Source: Bradyrhizobium sp. CCBAU 53351
GTDB taxonomy: Bacteria > Pseudomonadota > Alphaproteobacteria > Rhizobiales > Xanthobacteraceae
Reading direction: 5' to 3'
DNA: 64,000 nucleotides
Assembly (NCBI RefSeq): GCF_015291745.1
Contig: NZ_CP030059.1
Location: 3,375,501-3,439,500 of the forward strand
A program made the translations under genes and the position numbers. Below, piece after piece: positions 45,701 through 54,166 of this stretch (position 1 is the first letter of the stretch; each line of letters opens with the position of its first letter). The notes under the pieces were generated by a model. It made no database searches. It was given only the letters and a program-made list of their open reading frames with translations, and was not told the origin of the DNA.

Positions 45701-46248
45701 GCGCCACCGCCGGCAAGGTCGCGGCCACCGTGGTCTCGCGCATGGAGCGGCGCACCAAGACCGGCAACAAGATGGGCATCATGGGGCTCTCCGATCCCAC
45801 GGGCCATTTCGAGGCGGTGCTGTTCTCCGAGGGCCTTGCGCAATATCGCGACGTGCTGGAGCCGGGCGCCGCCGTGCTGCTGCAACTGGGCGCCGAGTTG
45901 CAGGGCGAGGACGTCCGCGCCCGCGTGCTACATGCCGAGCCGCTCGACGATGCCGCCGCCAAGACGCAGAAGGGACTGCGCATCTTCGTGCGCGACACCA
46001 AGCCGTTGGAGTCGATCGCCAAGCGTTTGGCCGGCCCCGACATGGCGGCATTGAACGGCGCGGCGCCGAAGATCGGCAGTCCGGGCATCGCGCCGCGTTC
46101 GAACGGCGACGGTGAGGTCTCGCTGGTGATGATGCTCGACCTCGAGACCGAGGTCGAGATGAAGCTTCCCGGCCGCTTCAAGGTCTCGCCGCAGATCGCC
46201 GGCGCGATCAAGGCGGTCGCGGGCGTCGTGGACGTGCAGCAGATCTGA
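42745..46248 (+). CDS. dnaE: DNA polymerase III subunit alpha
   Basis: Replicative DNA polymerase, 1167 residues. An N-terminal PHP domain (FVHLHVHSAYSLLKGSIKI, ALTDTDNMFGALEF) is followed by the family C catalytic core with Asp410 and Asp412 in MPDFDIDF and the third Asp near 566 in LVKFDFLGLKT. GPGRGSGAGSLVAWAL is the phosphate-binding region; a helix-hairpin-helix, OB fold and C-terminal tau-binding part follow. This is the replicative DnaE1, not the error-prone DnaE2. The 205 bp upstream, after the small SOS gene, hold no clear terminator, so some read-through from that promoter is possible. Confidence 0.97.
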   Translation: MPSAGFVHLHVHSAYSLLKGSIKIAKLAELAKKDHQPALALTDTDNMFGALEFSDKMAGSGIQPIVGCELAIDFGDQDPNARNAMGPSRVVLLAAQERGYRSLMRLNSRAFLETPDTHACHIKFDWLEGETEGLIALTGGPDGPISLALAGGHAELAALRCERLAGLFGDRLYVELQRHNTEKERRVESGLIDIAYAKGLPLVASNEPYFATTDDYEAHDALLCIAGGRLIAETEREQLTPDHRFKTRAEMAVLFADIPEALASTVEIAERCSFRPMTRKPILPFFTVGAAQSSDAASVEAAELKRQAEEGLAKRLSVHGLSQGTTEEDYNKRLAFELDVIMRMKYAGYFLIVSDFIKWAKSQGIPVGPGRGSGAGSLVAWALTITDLDPIKFGLLFERFLNPERVSMPDFDIDFCQDRRGEVIKYVQERYGRDQVAQIITFGTLQARGVLRDVGRVLQMPYGQVDKLTKLVPQNPAAPVTLAAAIESEPKLQAFRDEDPVVARAFDIAQRLEGLTRHASTHAAGIVIGDRPLSELVPMYRDPKSDMPVTQFNMKWVEPAGLVKFDFLGLKTLTVLDVACKLLKPRDIHVDLATLPIDDAESYQMLARGEVVGVFQVESQGMRRALVDMRPDRFEDIIALVALYRPGPMANIPTYCARKHGDEEPEYLHPVLEPILKETFGVIIYQEQVMQIAQVMSGYSLGDADLLRRAMGKKIRAEMDKQRDIFVAGAVKNGVPKGQAETIFELLAKFADYGFNKSHAAAYALVSYHTAYMKAHYPVEFIAASMTLDLNNTDKLSEFRSEAQRLGIKVEPPNINRSGATFEVGEKTIYYALAALKGVGIQAIEQIIEERTKRGLFTSLADFAARVNPRAINKRIIESLAAAGAFDTLEPNRARVFAGADSILAACQRAHQAETIGQNDMFGMSADAPTIMLPQIEPWLPAEKLRREYDAVGFFLSGHPLDDYATVLKRLRVQSWAEFSRAVKTGATAGKVAATVVSRMERRTKTGNKMGIMGLSDPTGHFEAVLFSEGLAQYRDVLEPGAAVLLQLGAELQGEDVRARVLHAEPLDDAAAKTQKGLRIFVRDTKPLESIAKRLAGPDMAALNGAAPKIGSPGIAPRSNGDGEVSLVMMLDLETEVEMKLPGRFKVSPQIAGAIKAVAGVVDVQQI

Positions 46249-46312
46249 CGCTTGCGCGCATTGCCGCAAACCAAAGCTTAACTAACAAGCTCATGCATGG
46301 TTTCGAAGTGTG

Positions 46313-46342
46313 CCGGGCACAGCTATCAGTTGTGGCCCGGCG
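46313..46342 (+). promoter_or_regulatory. Hairpin in the leader of the carbonic anhydrase gene
   Basis: GCCGGGC-ACA (46313-46322) pairs with TGT-(G)-GCCCGGC (46332-46342), giving about 10 bp with one bulge and a nine-base loop. It ends 21 bp before the start codon and just before the ribosome site AAGGAAG. No T-run follows, so it is more likely a leader structure than a terminator. Confidence 0.35.
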
Positions 46343-46363
46343 CGCAACCAAGGAAGAACAACC

Positions 46364-47107
46364 ATGTGTGACAAATGCTCTGAAAATCTGCATGAATCGA
46401 TGGCTCCCTCCCGCCGCTCGATGATGCTCTTCGCCGCCTCCGCGCTCGGGATGGCGGCGTTTGGCGGGCCCGCATTGGCCAAGGAGGCGAAGGCGCCGCC
46501 GAAACCGCAAAACGTGCTGTCGCCCGATGCCGCGCTGAAGCGGCTGATGGACGGCAATTCGCGCTACGTCTCGGGTGTGTCGCGCCGACACGACTTCACA
46601 CATGAGCGCGAGGCTCTGGTCGGCGGCCAGAATCCCTACGCAGCCGTCCTGAGCTGCGCCGATTCACGCATCGCACCCGAATATGCCTTCGACAGCGGAC
46701 GCGGCGATCTGTTCGTGTGCCGCGTCGCCGGAAATTTTGCCGGTGACGAGACGGTCGCGAGCATGGAGTACACCGTCGCGGTGCTCGGCACGCCCCTGAT
46801 CTTGGTGCTCGGCCACGACAATTGCGGCGCCGTCGATGCGACCATCAAGTCGCTGAAGGACGACAAGCCGCTGCCCGGGCACATCCCGACGCTGGTCTCC
46901 GCGATCGCGCCCTCGGTGAAGACCGCGGCCGGGCAGAGCGGCAACGCGCTCGACAACGCCATCCGCCAGAACGTCATCGACAACGTTGCCAAGCTGAAAT
47001 CGGCCGCCCCGCTCCTCAATGCAGCGGTCGAGCAGGGCAAGCTCAAGGTGGTCGGCGGTATCTATCGGCTGAGCACGGGGGTCGTCGAGTTGCTTGCCCT
47101 GAGCTGA
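46364..47107 (+). CDS. Beta-class carbonic anhydrase, probably exported
   Basis: Interconverts CO2 and bicarbonate using zinc. It has 247 residues. Zinc ligands are Cys in AAVLSCADSRIAPE and His and Cys in ILVLGHDNCGAVDA; the Asp-Arg dyad is in CADSR. The N terminus PSRRSMMLFAASALGMAAFGGPALA has a double arginine and looks like a Tat signal, so the enzyme is probably periplasmic. AAGGAAGAACAACC precedes ATG 46364. An 8-bp hairpin (GCCCTGAG/CTCAGGGC, 47096-47117) spans the stop codon but lacks a T-run. Confidence 0.92.
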   Translation: MCDKCSENLHESMAPSRRSMMLFAASALGMAAFGGPALAKEAKAPPKPQNVLSPDAALKRLMDGNSRYVSGVSRRHDFTHEREALVGGQNPYAAVLSCADSRIAPEYAFDSGRGDLFVCRVAGNFAGDETVASMEYTVAVLGTPLILVLGHDNCGAVDATIKSLKDDKPLPGHIPTLVSAIAPSVKTAAGQSGNALDNAIRQNVIDNVAKLKSAAPLLNAAVEQGKLKVVGGIYRLSTGVVELLALS

Positions 47108-47272
47108 GCCTCAGGGCTGAGACCCAGGGCTGAGCGCATCGGATGCCGGGTGGCCGCGCCTCTTTCCCGCAGAGGCCGGTCGCACGGCTTCGGTATAGGG
47201 CAGCGATGCTGCGCGTATTGCAATCAGAAGCTGTCTTGCGCTAGCCTCACGCCGGGACAGGCGGGGGCGTGG

Positions 47273-47794
47273 ATGATTTTGCGTGGGGCTGTGCTGCTGA
47301 TTGCGGCGGCAATGCTGGTTGGCTGTCAAACAGAGCGGAGCGGACTGGATTACGCGACCGCGATGCAGAGGATCGGACCGCCGAAGGCGGGGCAGGCGCG
47401 CATCGTGGTGTTTCGCGAGAAGGGGTTCGGTGGCGTAGCCGACGCAGGCTGGGAGTTTGCGTTGGATGGCACTGTGCTCAAGGGATTGAGGACCGGCACC
47501 TACCTCTATGTCGATCGGCCGGCCGGCCAGCACCAGTTTTTCGCGGCAGAGCCCGGTTTTCCCGGCGAGACGCATCAGGACATCGCAGTCCAGTCCGGCC
47601 GAACCTATTTCTATCTGGCCCGAAACAGCGATCGCAAGAATGCTGTGATCGCGAACGCCAGCACCGGGCTCCTCGGATACGGACTTACCCTGGCGATGAC
47701 GTCGGCCTACAAGAATCAGGGGCCGGTGGATTTCTCGCCCGTCGATGAGGCGGCTGCGCGGACCACCGTCGCCGAACTGAAATTGGCCGAATGA
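47273..47794 (+). CDS. DUF2846-like lipoprotein
   Basis: A 173-residue lipoprotein. Signal ILRGAVLLIAAAMLVGC with lipobox LVGC; Cys18 would be lipidated. The body (ARIVVFREKGFGGVADAGWEFALDG, GTYLYVDRPAGQHQFFA, IAVQSGRTYFYLAR) has the beta-rich pattern of DUF2846, whose function is unknown. ATG 47273 follows GCGGGGGCGTGG. It stands alone between the carbonic anhydrase and the caspase-like gene. Confidence 0.78.
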   Translation: MILRGAVLLIAAAMLVGCQTERSGLDYATAMQRIGPPKAGQARIVVFREKGFGGVADAGWEFALDGTVLKGLRTGTYLYVDRPAGQHQFFAAEPGFPGETHQDIAVQSGRTYFYLARNSDRKNAVIANASTGLLGYGLTLAMTSAYKNQGPVDFSPVDEAAARTTVAELKLAE

Positions 47795-47955
47795 GATCCG
47801 CGGCGAGACGGCCGTCGCGGCGAGACTGACGCCAGGCTGACGCCGGTGACGGGCCAGCCACGCCATCGCCTCAATCCGAGCCTTTCGTTCAACGGCCATT
47901 CAGCCGGCCGCGCGCCTGTTGCGCGGTGCCAACAACAAAAGCGGGCAAGAGAGCC

Positions 47956-50457
47956 ATGCGCGGGACGTTCAAAGTCTTCATCTGCCTTCTCCTGCCGATC
48001 ATGGCCCTTGCCGCCGGCGCGCCGGACGCGGCCCGCGCCCAGCAGCCGGAGAAGCGCATCGCGCTCGTCCTCGGCAATGGCGCCTATGCCAAGTCGCCGC
48101 TGGCGACGACGGCGAATGATGCCGGCCTGATCGCGCAGACGCTGCAGGCGGCCGGCTTCGACGTCGTCGGCGCGCGCGATCTCGACGGCGACACGCTGCG
48201 GAAGAGTTTTCGCGACTTCATCCAGAAGGCCCAGGCCTCGGGGCCGGGGACGGTCGCGATGGTCTATCTCGCTGGCTATGGCGTGCAGATTGCCGGCGAG
48301 AACTATTTCATCCCGGTCGATTCCAACATCACCCGCGACACCGACATTCCGACTGAGGCCTTGCGCATCAGCGACTATGCGCGCCAGCTCGCCGCCATTC
48401 CGCTCAAGGCCAACATCGTCGTGCTCGACGCTGCCCGCGCGCAGCCCTTCATCGAGGGCGGTCAGCCGATCGCGAGCGGTCTGGCGCTGGTCGAGCCCGA
48501 CCCGAACATGCTGATTGCGTTCAACGCGGCGCCCGGCACCGTCGCGCCGGAGGAGCCGGGGCCGTACGGCATCTATGCGCAGTCGCTGGCAGAGATGATC
48601 CGCACCGGCGGCCTGCCGCTGGCGGAGGTGTTCGACCGCGTCCGCCTGCGCGTCAACGAAGCCAGCAAGGGCGCGCAGGTGCCCTGGAACGAGCAGAAGA
48701 TATCGGCGCCGTTCTCGTTCTTCGAGCGCGGGCCCGACGCGCCGCCGCCGCAGGCCGCACCCGACCAGGTCGCCGCCATCCGCAGCAAGCCGATCCGCGA
48801 TCTCGGCGTGCAGGACGCCTATGCCGCCGCGCTCGAGCGCGACACGCTCGCGGCCTATGAGGAATTCCTCGCGGCCTATCCCGGTGATCCCCTCGCAAAG
48901 CGCGTGATGGCGATCGTTGCGGCGCGCCGCGAAGCCATCACCTGGCGTCGCACCTACCGGAACGACACGCCGGAGGCCTATTGGTCGTATCTGCGCCGCT
49001 ATCCGCGCGGGCCGCACGCGGGCGATGCGCGCCGCCGCCTTGCGATTCTCACCGCGCCGGTCGAGCCGCCGCCGAGCTTTGCGATGATCGACTACGACGT
49101 GCCGCCACCGCCGCCGGAGGAGGTGGTCTATGTCGATCGCCCGGTGCTGTATTTCAGCGATCCCGATTTCGGCTTCGCGCCGCCACCGCCGCCACCGGTC
49201 TATTATTTGCCGCCGCCGCCGCCGGATTTCGTCGTGCTGCCGCCACCGATGCCGGTGGTTGGCCTGTTCGTGCTGCCGCAACCGGTGTTCGTGCCGATCC
49301 CGGTGTTTGTCCGGCCGCCGGTCTATGTCGCGCCGCCGCCGAACAACATCATCTACCAGAACATCCATAATGCGACTGTCATCAACACCGTGATCAATCG
49401 TCCGCCGGCACCAGCCGCGGGCGTGGGAGCAGGGAGCGGACCGGCCAATCTCGCGCCGGCGATTGCCGGTCGCGCCAGTCCCGCGGGCCCGACCCTGCCG
49501 CAGGCCGCCACGCAGCGCGCTACCCTGATTCAGCAGGGCAAGGCGCCGATGCCGCCGAGCGCGACGATCCAGCCGACGGCGAGGACCGCGACGCCTCCGG
49601 CCACGCCGACCGCCGTCGCGCCGACCGCAGTGCCATCCGTCGCGCCACAGCCCAGGCTGCCACAGGCCAACTCGCTGCCGGTTCCCGGTGCCCAAGGCGG
49701 GCCGCCGACGCCGCCCGCGGGGGCAGGGAGTGTACCGGGTAGCAGGCTCGCTCCGACGGCGACCGCTCCCACGAGCCCGCCGACCCATCCGGCAGCGCCG
49801 ACCACTGCAACTCCGGGCGTGACAGCGCCGGTTCATCCCAATGCGCCAACGGCGGCCGCCCCGGTGACTGTTGCGCCCAACACGACAAACCCCGTCGCTG
49901 CGCCCGGCCAACCGCCGAAGCCGCCGGTGGCGCAGGCACCGCCCGGGACCGCCCCCGCGGACCGCGCCAAATCTGCCATCCGCGAGCCGGCTGGCACGCC
50001 ACCGCCGGCTGCGCTGGGCTCCGCTCCTGGCGCCGCGGGGAGGCCGGTCCCACCGCCGCCTTCGGCCGCGCGCCAGCCGATCAGGCCGCAGAATCAGCCG
50101 TCGGCTGCTCCGGCGCAGGCAACCCGGCCGTCCGCGCCACCCCCGCACCCGCAAGCCGTGGCAAGACCGACACCCCCGCCGCCTGCGGCCGTCGCGCGTC
50201 CGACACCACCGCCTCCGCCGCGTGTCGCTTCGCCTCCACCGGCACGGGTGGCTCCGCCCGTGGCGGCAGCGCGGCCGGCGCCTCCGCCGGCCATGGCGCG
50301 GCCGGCGCCGCCACCGCCGGTCGCCCGGCCGGCACCCTCGCCACCGCCCCGGATGGCGGTCGCGCCCCCGCCGCGCCCGGCGCCGCCTCCGCCGCGGCCT
50401 GCCGCGCCTCCGCCGGCGGCGGCAAAGAAGTGCCCGCCGAACCAGCCCAGGTGCTAA
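47956..50457 (+). CDS. Exported caspase-fold pseudoenzyme with Pro-rich tail
   Basis: An 833-residue protein with signal KVFICLLLPIMALAAGAPDAARA. Residues about 32-255 are a peptidase C14 (caspase) domain: RIALVLGNGAYAKSPL, NDAGLIAQTLQAAGFDVV, and INEPVD-like ENYFIPVDSNI. The catalytic dyad is missing: the usual AGHG is LAGYG with Tyr108 in place of His, and the usual DACR is DAAR with Ala160 in place of Cys. A repeat-like helical part near 280-370 is followed by about 450 residues very rich in Pro and Ala, ending KKCPPNQPRC. Probably a binding or scaffold protein of the envelope. ATG 47956 was chosen for the signal peptide. Confidence 0.82.
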   Translation: MRGTFKVFICLLLPIMALAAGAPDAARAQQPEKRIALVLGNGAYAKSPLATTANDAGLIAQTLQAAGFDVVGARDLDGDTLRKSFRDFIQKAQASGPGTVAMVYLAGYGVQIAGENYFIPVDSNITRDTDIPTEALRISDYARQLAAIPLKANIVVLDAARAQPFIEGGQPIASGLALVEPDPNMLIAFNAAPGTVAPEEPGPYGIYAQSLAEMIRTGGLPLAEVFDRVRLRVNEASKGAQVPWNEQKISAPFSFFERGPDAPPPQAAPDQVAAIRSKPIRDLGVQDAYAAALERDTLAAYEEFLAAYPGDPLAKRVMAIVAARREAITWRRTYRNDTPEAYWSYLRRYPRGPHAGDARRRLAILTAPVEPPPSFAMIDYDVPPPPPEEVVYVDRPVLYFSDPDFGFAPPPPPPVYYLPPPPPDFVVLPPPMPVVGLFVLPQPVFVPIPVFVRPPVYVAPPPNNIIYQNIHNATVINTVINRPPAPAAGVGAGSGPANLAPAIAGRASPAGPTLPQAATQRATLIQQGKAPMPPSATIQPTARTATPPATPTAVAPTAVPSVAPQPRLPQANSLPVPGAQGGPPTPPAGAGSVPGSRLAPTATAPTSPPTHPAAPTTATPGVTAPVHPNAPTAAAPVTVAPNTTNPVAAPGQPPKPPVAQAPPGTAPADRAKSAIREPAGTPPPAALGSAPGAAGRPVPPPPSAARQPIRPQNQPSAAPAQATRPSAPPPHPQAVARPTPPPPAAVARPTPPPPPRVASPPPARVAPPVAAARPAPPPAMARPAPPPPVARPAPSPPPRMAVAPPPRPAPPPPRPAAPPPAAAKKCPPNQPRC

Positions 50458-50504
50458 CCCGGTACCAGCGGGGCGCTGGGCGATCTGCGTGGTCTTTACG
50501 GAAG

Positions 50505-50548
50505 AGGGCCTTGAGCGGGCGAAAACCGCCCGGATCAGGCCCTTATTT
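50505..50548 (+). terminator. Terminator between caspase-fold gene and rpsB
   Basis: A long hairpin: outer arms AGGGCCT/AGGCCCT, middle GA/TC and inner CGGGCG/CGCCCG around an AAAAC loop, followed by TTATTTCC. It ends the upstream gene 50 bp after its stop and just precedes the rpsB promoter. Confidence 0.75.
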
Positions 50549-50550
50549 CC

Positions 50551-50578
50551 TTGCTTCTGGCCGAAATGGCGCTATACA
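50551..50578 (+). promoter_or_regulatory. Probable rpsB promoter
   Basis: TTGCTT (50551-50556), a 16-bp spacer and TATACA (50573-50578) directly after the terminator. The transcript would have a leader of about 105 bases before rpsB, containing GGAAAC/GTTTCC and repeated CCGGAG elements that could take part in S2 feedback control. Confidence 0.55.
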
Positions 50579-50691
50579 GCGCGCCATCTCACACGGAAAC
50601 ATGGCTCACAAGGCCGTCCGGTGGCAGCCGGGGCGAGAACGCTCCGTCTTGCTCACACGTTTCCGGAGGAACCAACCGGAGAATTAGAACG

Positions 50692-51687
50692 ATGGCGCTA
50701 CCCGATTTCACTATGCGTCAGCTGCTTGAAGCTGGCGTGCACTTTGGTCACCAGTCTCACCGCTGGAATCCGAAAATGGCTCCGTTCATTTTCGGCGCCC
50801 GAAACAACATTCACATCGTCGACCTCGCGCAGACCGTGCCGATGCTGCACACCGCCTTGCAGGCGGTCAGCGACACCGTCGCCAAGGGCGGCCGCATCCT
50901 GTTCGTCGGCACCAAGCGCCAGGCGCAGGACGGCGTCGCGGACGCTGCCAAGCGTTGCGCGCAGTATTTCGTGAATTCGCGCTGGCTCGGCGGCACGCTG
51001 ACTAACTGGAAGACGATCTCTGCCTCGATCAAGCGCCTGCGTCACCTCGACGACGTGCTGTCGGGCGGCGATGCCAGCTCCTATACCAAGAAGGAGCGCC
51101 TGACGCTGCAGCGCGAGCGCGACAAGCTCGACCGCTCGCTCGGCGGCATCAAGGACATGGGCGGTCTGCCCGACCTGATCTTCGTGATCGACACCAACAA
51201 GGAAGACATCGCGATCCAGGAGGCCCAGCGCCTCAACATCCCGGTCGCGGCGATCGTCGATACCAATTCGGACCCGAAGGGCATCACCTATGTGGTGCCG
51301 GGCAACGACGACGCCGGCCGTGCGATCGCGCTCTATTGCGATTTGATCGCGCGTGCTGCGATCGACGGCATCTCCCGCGCCCAGGGCGATTCGGGCATCG
51401 ACGTCGGCGCGTCGGCCCGTCCGCTCGCTGAAGAACTGCCGGCGGCCTCGTCGAGCGGTTTCCAGGGTCTTGCCGGCCCGCGCGGCACCGCCGACGACCT
51501 CAAGAAGCTCCCGGGCGTGTCGGGCGCGATCGAGAAGAAGTTCAACGACCTCGGCATCTTCCACTATTGGCAGCTCGCCGAGCTCGACCACGACACCGCG
51601 CACAAGATCGGCGAAGAAGTCGGTTTGCCGAGCCGTGCGGACGCCTGGGTGGCCAAGGCCAAGGCGCTGACCGCGGAAGCGGAATAA
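50692..51687 (+). CDS. rpsB: 30S ribosomal protein S2 with C-terminal extension
   Basis: Small-subunit ribosomal protein, 331 residues, about 90 longer than E. coli S2. The core holds [50 protein letters not shown] and [13 protein letters not shown]. The extension after about residue 240 carries a helix-hairpin-helix-like part ([31 protein letters not shown]), common in alphaproteobacteria. GGAGAATTAG precedes ATG 50692. It heads the rpsB-tsf-pyrH-frr group. Confidence 0.97.
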   Translation: MALPDFTMRQLLEAGVHFGHQSHRWNPKMAPFIFGARNNIHIVDLAQTVPMLHTALQAVSDTVAKGGRILFVGTKRQAQDGVADAAKRCAQYFVNSRWLGGTLTNWKTISASIKRLRHLDDVLSGGDASSYTKKERLTLQRERDKLDRSLGGIKDMGGLPDLIFVIDTNKEDIAIQEAQRLNIPVAAIVDTNSDPKGITYVVPGNDDAGRAIALYCDLIARAAIDGISRAQGDSGIDVGASARPLAEELPAASSSGFQGLAGPRGTADDLKKLPGVSGAIEKKFNDLGIFHYWQLAELDHDTAHKIGEEVGLPSRADAWVAKAKALTAEAE

Positions 51688-51707
51688 AGTCAAAGAGAGC
51701 GATGGGT

Positions 51708-51728
51708 TGGCCGGAGTGGATCCGGCCA
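51708..51728 (+). terminator. Hairpin between rpsB and tsf, possible attenuator
   Basis: TGGCCGGA-GTGGA-TCCGGCCA, an 8-bp perfect stem, 20 bp after the rpsB stop and followed by CCATTTCAATT. The weak T content suggests partial termination or mRNA processing that sets the S2 to EF-Ts ratio. Confidence 0.4.
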
Positions 51729-51820
51729 CCATTTCAATTGACGCGAATCCCTGAGATGGACCGCGGCGGGGCGATCAAGCCGCGCCGCGGCGAACCGGCA
51801 GGCACAAAGGATTTTCAACG

Positions 51821-52744
51821 ATGGCAACGATCACAGCTGCGATGGTCAAGGACCTGCGCGAGTCGACCGGCGCGGGCATGATGGACTGCAAGGCCGCGCT
51901 GACCGAAAACGACGGCAACATGGAAGCGGCGCAGGATTGGCTGCGCAAGAAGGGCCTGTCCAAGGCCGCCAAGAAGTCGGGCCGCGTTGCGGCCGAGGGT
52001 CTGATCGGCGCGCTCACCAAGGGCAACAAGGGTGTCGTGGTCGAGGTCAATTCCGAGACCGACTTCGTCGCGCGCAACGGTCAGTTCCAGGGCCTGGTCA
52101 AGATGATCGCCCAGGTCGCATTCGACGTCGGCGCCGATGTCGAAAAGATCAAGGCCGCCAAGGTCGGTGACGTCACGGTCGAAGCCGCGATCAACGACGC
52201 GATCGCCACCATCGGCGAGAACATGACGCTGCGCCGTGCCGCTTTGCTCGAAGTGAGCCAGGGCGTCGTCGCGCATTACGTCCACGGTGCCGTCGTCGAC
52301 GGTGCCGGCAAGATGGGCGTGATCGTGGCGCTGGAATCGCCGGGCAAGGCCGACGAGCTTGCGGCCCTGGGCCGCCAGATTGCGATGCATGTTGCCGCCG
52401 CCAACCCGCTGGCGCTCGATCCGTCCGGCCTCGATCCGGCGGTCACCAAGCGCGAGAAGGACGTGCTCGCCGACAAATATCGCCAGCAGGGCAAGCCCGA
52501 GAACGTGATCGAGAAGATCGTCGAGTCCGGCCTCAAGACCTACTACAAGGAAGTCTGCCTGCTCGAGCAGGCCTTCATCCACGACACCGGCAAGTCGGTG
52601 GCGCAGGCCGTGAAGGAAGCCGAGGGCAAGGTCGGCGGCGCTGTGAAGATCGCGGGCTTTGTGCGCTATGCTCTCGGCGAGGGAATCGAGAAGCAGGAAA
52701 GCGACTTCGCGGCCGAGGTCGCCGCGGCCAGCGGCAAGAAGTAA
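51821..52744 (+). CDS. tsf: Elongation factor Ts
   Basis: Nucleotide exchange factor of EF-Tu, 307 residues. The N-terminal UBA-like part ([41 protein letters not shown]) and the [10 protein letters not shown] motif that contacts EF-Tu are present, and the dimer domain follows. The frame starts 133 bp after rpsB. A hairpin CGCCGGAA/TTCCGGCG at 52746-52769 lies in the gap to pyrH, without a T-run. Confidence 0.97.
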   Translation: MATITAAMVKDLRESTGAGMMDCKAALTENDGNMEAAQDWLRKKGLSKAAKKSGRVAAEGLIGALTKGNKGVVVEVNSETDFVARNGQFQGLVKMIAQVAFDVGADVEKIKAAKVGDVTVEAAINDAIATIGENMTLRRAALLEVSQGVVAHYVHGAVVDGAGKMGVIVALESPGKADELAALGRQIAMHVAAANPLALDPSGLDPAVTKREKDVLADKYRQQGKPENVIEKIVESGLKTYYKEVCLLEQAFIHDTGKSVAQAVKEAEGKVGGAVKIAGFVRYALGEGIEKQESDFAAEVAAASGKK

Positions 52745-52805
52745 GCGCCGGAACACCTCCTTCCGGCGTGCCGCCGGAAGCGGCGCCCGGGCAAGGAAAG
52801 TGCAC

Positions 52806-53522
52806 ATGACTGATCCGGTCTATCGTCGCGTCGTGATCAAGCTGTCCGGCGAATATCTCGCGGGACAGCAGGGGTTTGGCATCGACCAGGCGACCGTCGA
52901 CCGGGTTGCGGACGATCTGATCGCGGCCCGCAAGCTCGGTTGCGAGGTTGCGGTCGTGATCGGCGGCGGCAATATCGTGCGCGGCGTCGAGGTCTCCGCC
53001 CGCGGCGTGTCGCGCCCGACCGGCGACACCATGGGCATGCTCGCCACCATGATGAACTGCCTCGCGCTGGAAGCGGCGATCGAGCGCAAGGGCGCGCCGG
53101 CGCGCACGCTGTCGGCCTTCGTCATGCCCGAGATTTCCGAGCTGTTCACCCGCACTGCGGCGCACAAATACCTCGCCGAGGGCCGCATCGTGCTGCTCGG
53201 CGGCGGAACCGGCAATCCGTTCTTCACCACCGATACGACCGCGGTGCTGCGCGCCGCCGAGATCGGCGCCCAGGCGGTGCTGAAGGCAACCAATGTCGAC
53301 GGCGTCTACTCCGCCGATCCGAAGAAGGATCCTGCCGCCACGCGGTTTGACCGGCTGACCCATTCGCAGGCGATCGAGGGCGGCTACAAGGTGATGGATG
53401 CGACCGCCTTCGCGCTTGCCCGCGAGACGTCGCTGCCTATCATCGTATTCTCGATCGCGGAGCCGGGGTCGATCGGTGCGATTCTGCGCGGCGCCGGCCA
53501 CGGAACCATCGTCGCCGGCTGA
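52806..53522 (+). CDS. pyrH: UMP kinase
   Basis: Phosphorylates UMP to UDP; 238 residues, amino-acid-kinase fold. Motifs: [20 protein letters not shown] (ATP loop), [27 protein letters not shown] and [20 protein letters not shown] 52806 follows AAGGAAAG; the open frame extends upstream into tsf out of phase. It is part of the rpsB-tsf-pyrH-frr group, an order conserved in many bacteria. Confidence 0.97.
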   Translation: MTDPVYRRVVIKLSGEYLAGQQGFGIDQATVDRVADDLIAARKLGCEVAVVIGGGNIVRGVEVSARGVSRPTGDTMGMLATMMNCLALEAAIERKGAPARTLSAFVMPEISELFTRTAAHKYLAEGRIVLLGGGTGNPFFTTDTTAVLRAAEIGAQAVLKATNVDGVYSADPKKDPAATRFDRLTHSQAIEGGYKVMDATAFALARETSLPIIVFSIAEPGSIGAILRGAGHGTIVAG

Positions 53523-53591
53523 AGGCTCCCCTGACACGTCCGGAAGGGAAGGGCGCGGGAGCAGTCGCCGGGATTTTGAAGGAGAAACGTG

Positions 53592-54155
53592 ATGCCCACG
53601 GGTAATTTCGACCTCAACGAAGTGAAGCGCCGCATGCAAGGCGCCGTCGCCTCGCTCAAGCACGAGCTTGGCGGCCTGCGGACCGGGCGTGCGTCCGCCT
53701 CGATGCTCGATCCGGTGCAGGTCGACGCTTATGGCAGCCACATGCCGCTCAATCAGCTCGCCACCGTCAGCGTGCCGGAGCCGCGCCTGATCTCGGTGCA
53801 GGTCTGGGACAAGTCGATGGTCAAGGCGGTGGAGAAGGCGATCGTCGATTCCAATCTCGGCCTGTCGCCCGCGACCGAGGGCCAGGTGCTGCGCCTGCGT
53901 ATCCCCGAGCTGAACGAGGAGCGGCGCAAGGAATTGGTGAAGGTCGCGCATAAATATGCGGAAGCCGCCAAGGTCGCCGCGCGCCACGTCCGCCGCGACG
54001 GCCTCGACGTGCTCAAGAAGCTCGAGAAGAATCACGAAATGTCGGAAGACGACCAGAAGCGTCACGCCGACGAGGTGCAGAAGGCGACCGACGGCACGAT
54101 CGCCGAAATCGACCAGTTGCTGGCTGCCAAGGAAAAAGAAATCCTCACCGTTTAA
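53592..54155 (+). CDS. frr: Ribosome recycling factor
   Basis: Splits post-termination ribosomes with EF-G; 187 residues. The family pattern is clear: [21 protein letters not shown] near the N terminus, [20 protein letters not shown], and [38 protein letters not shown] gives the ribosome site for ATG 53592; a GTG directly before it is an alternative start. uppS follows after 11 bp. Confidence 0.97.
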   Translation: MPTGNFDLNEVKRRMQGAVASLKHELGGLRTGRASASMLDPVQVDAYGSHMPLNQLATVSVPEPRLISVQVWDKSMVKAVEKAIVDSNLGLSPATEGQVLRLRIPELNEERRKELVKVAHKYAEAAKVAARHVRRDGLDVLKKLEKNHEMSEDDQKRHADEVQKATDGTIAEIDQLLAAKEKEILTV

Positions 54156-54166
54156 GGCCGCCCCCG

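Noticed and set aside
47096..47117. Hairpin over the carbonic anhydrase stop codon as a terminator
   Set aside because: Good 8-bp stem but no T-run, and it lies within the coding end.
47716..50154. Very long minus-strand open frame opposite the caspase-fold gene
   Set aside because: Arg/Gly/His-rich low-complexity translation caused by the GC-rich Pro/Ala codons of the real gene; no start signals or domains.
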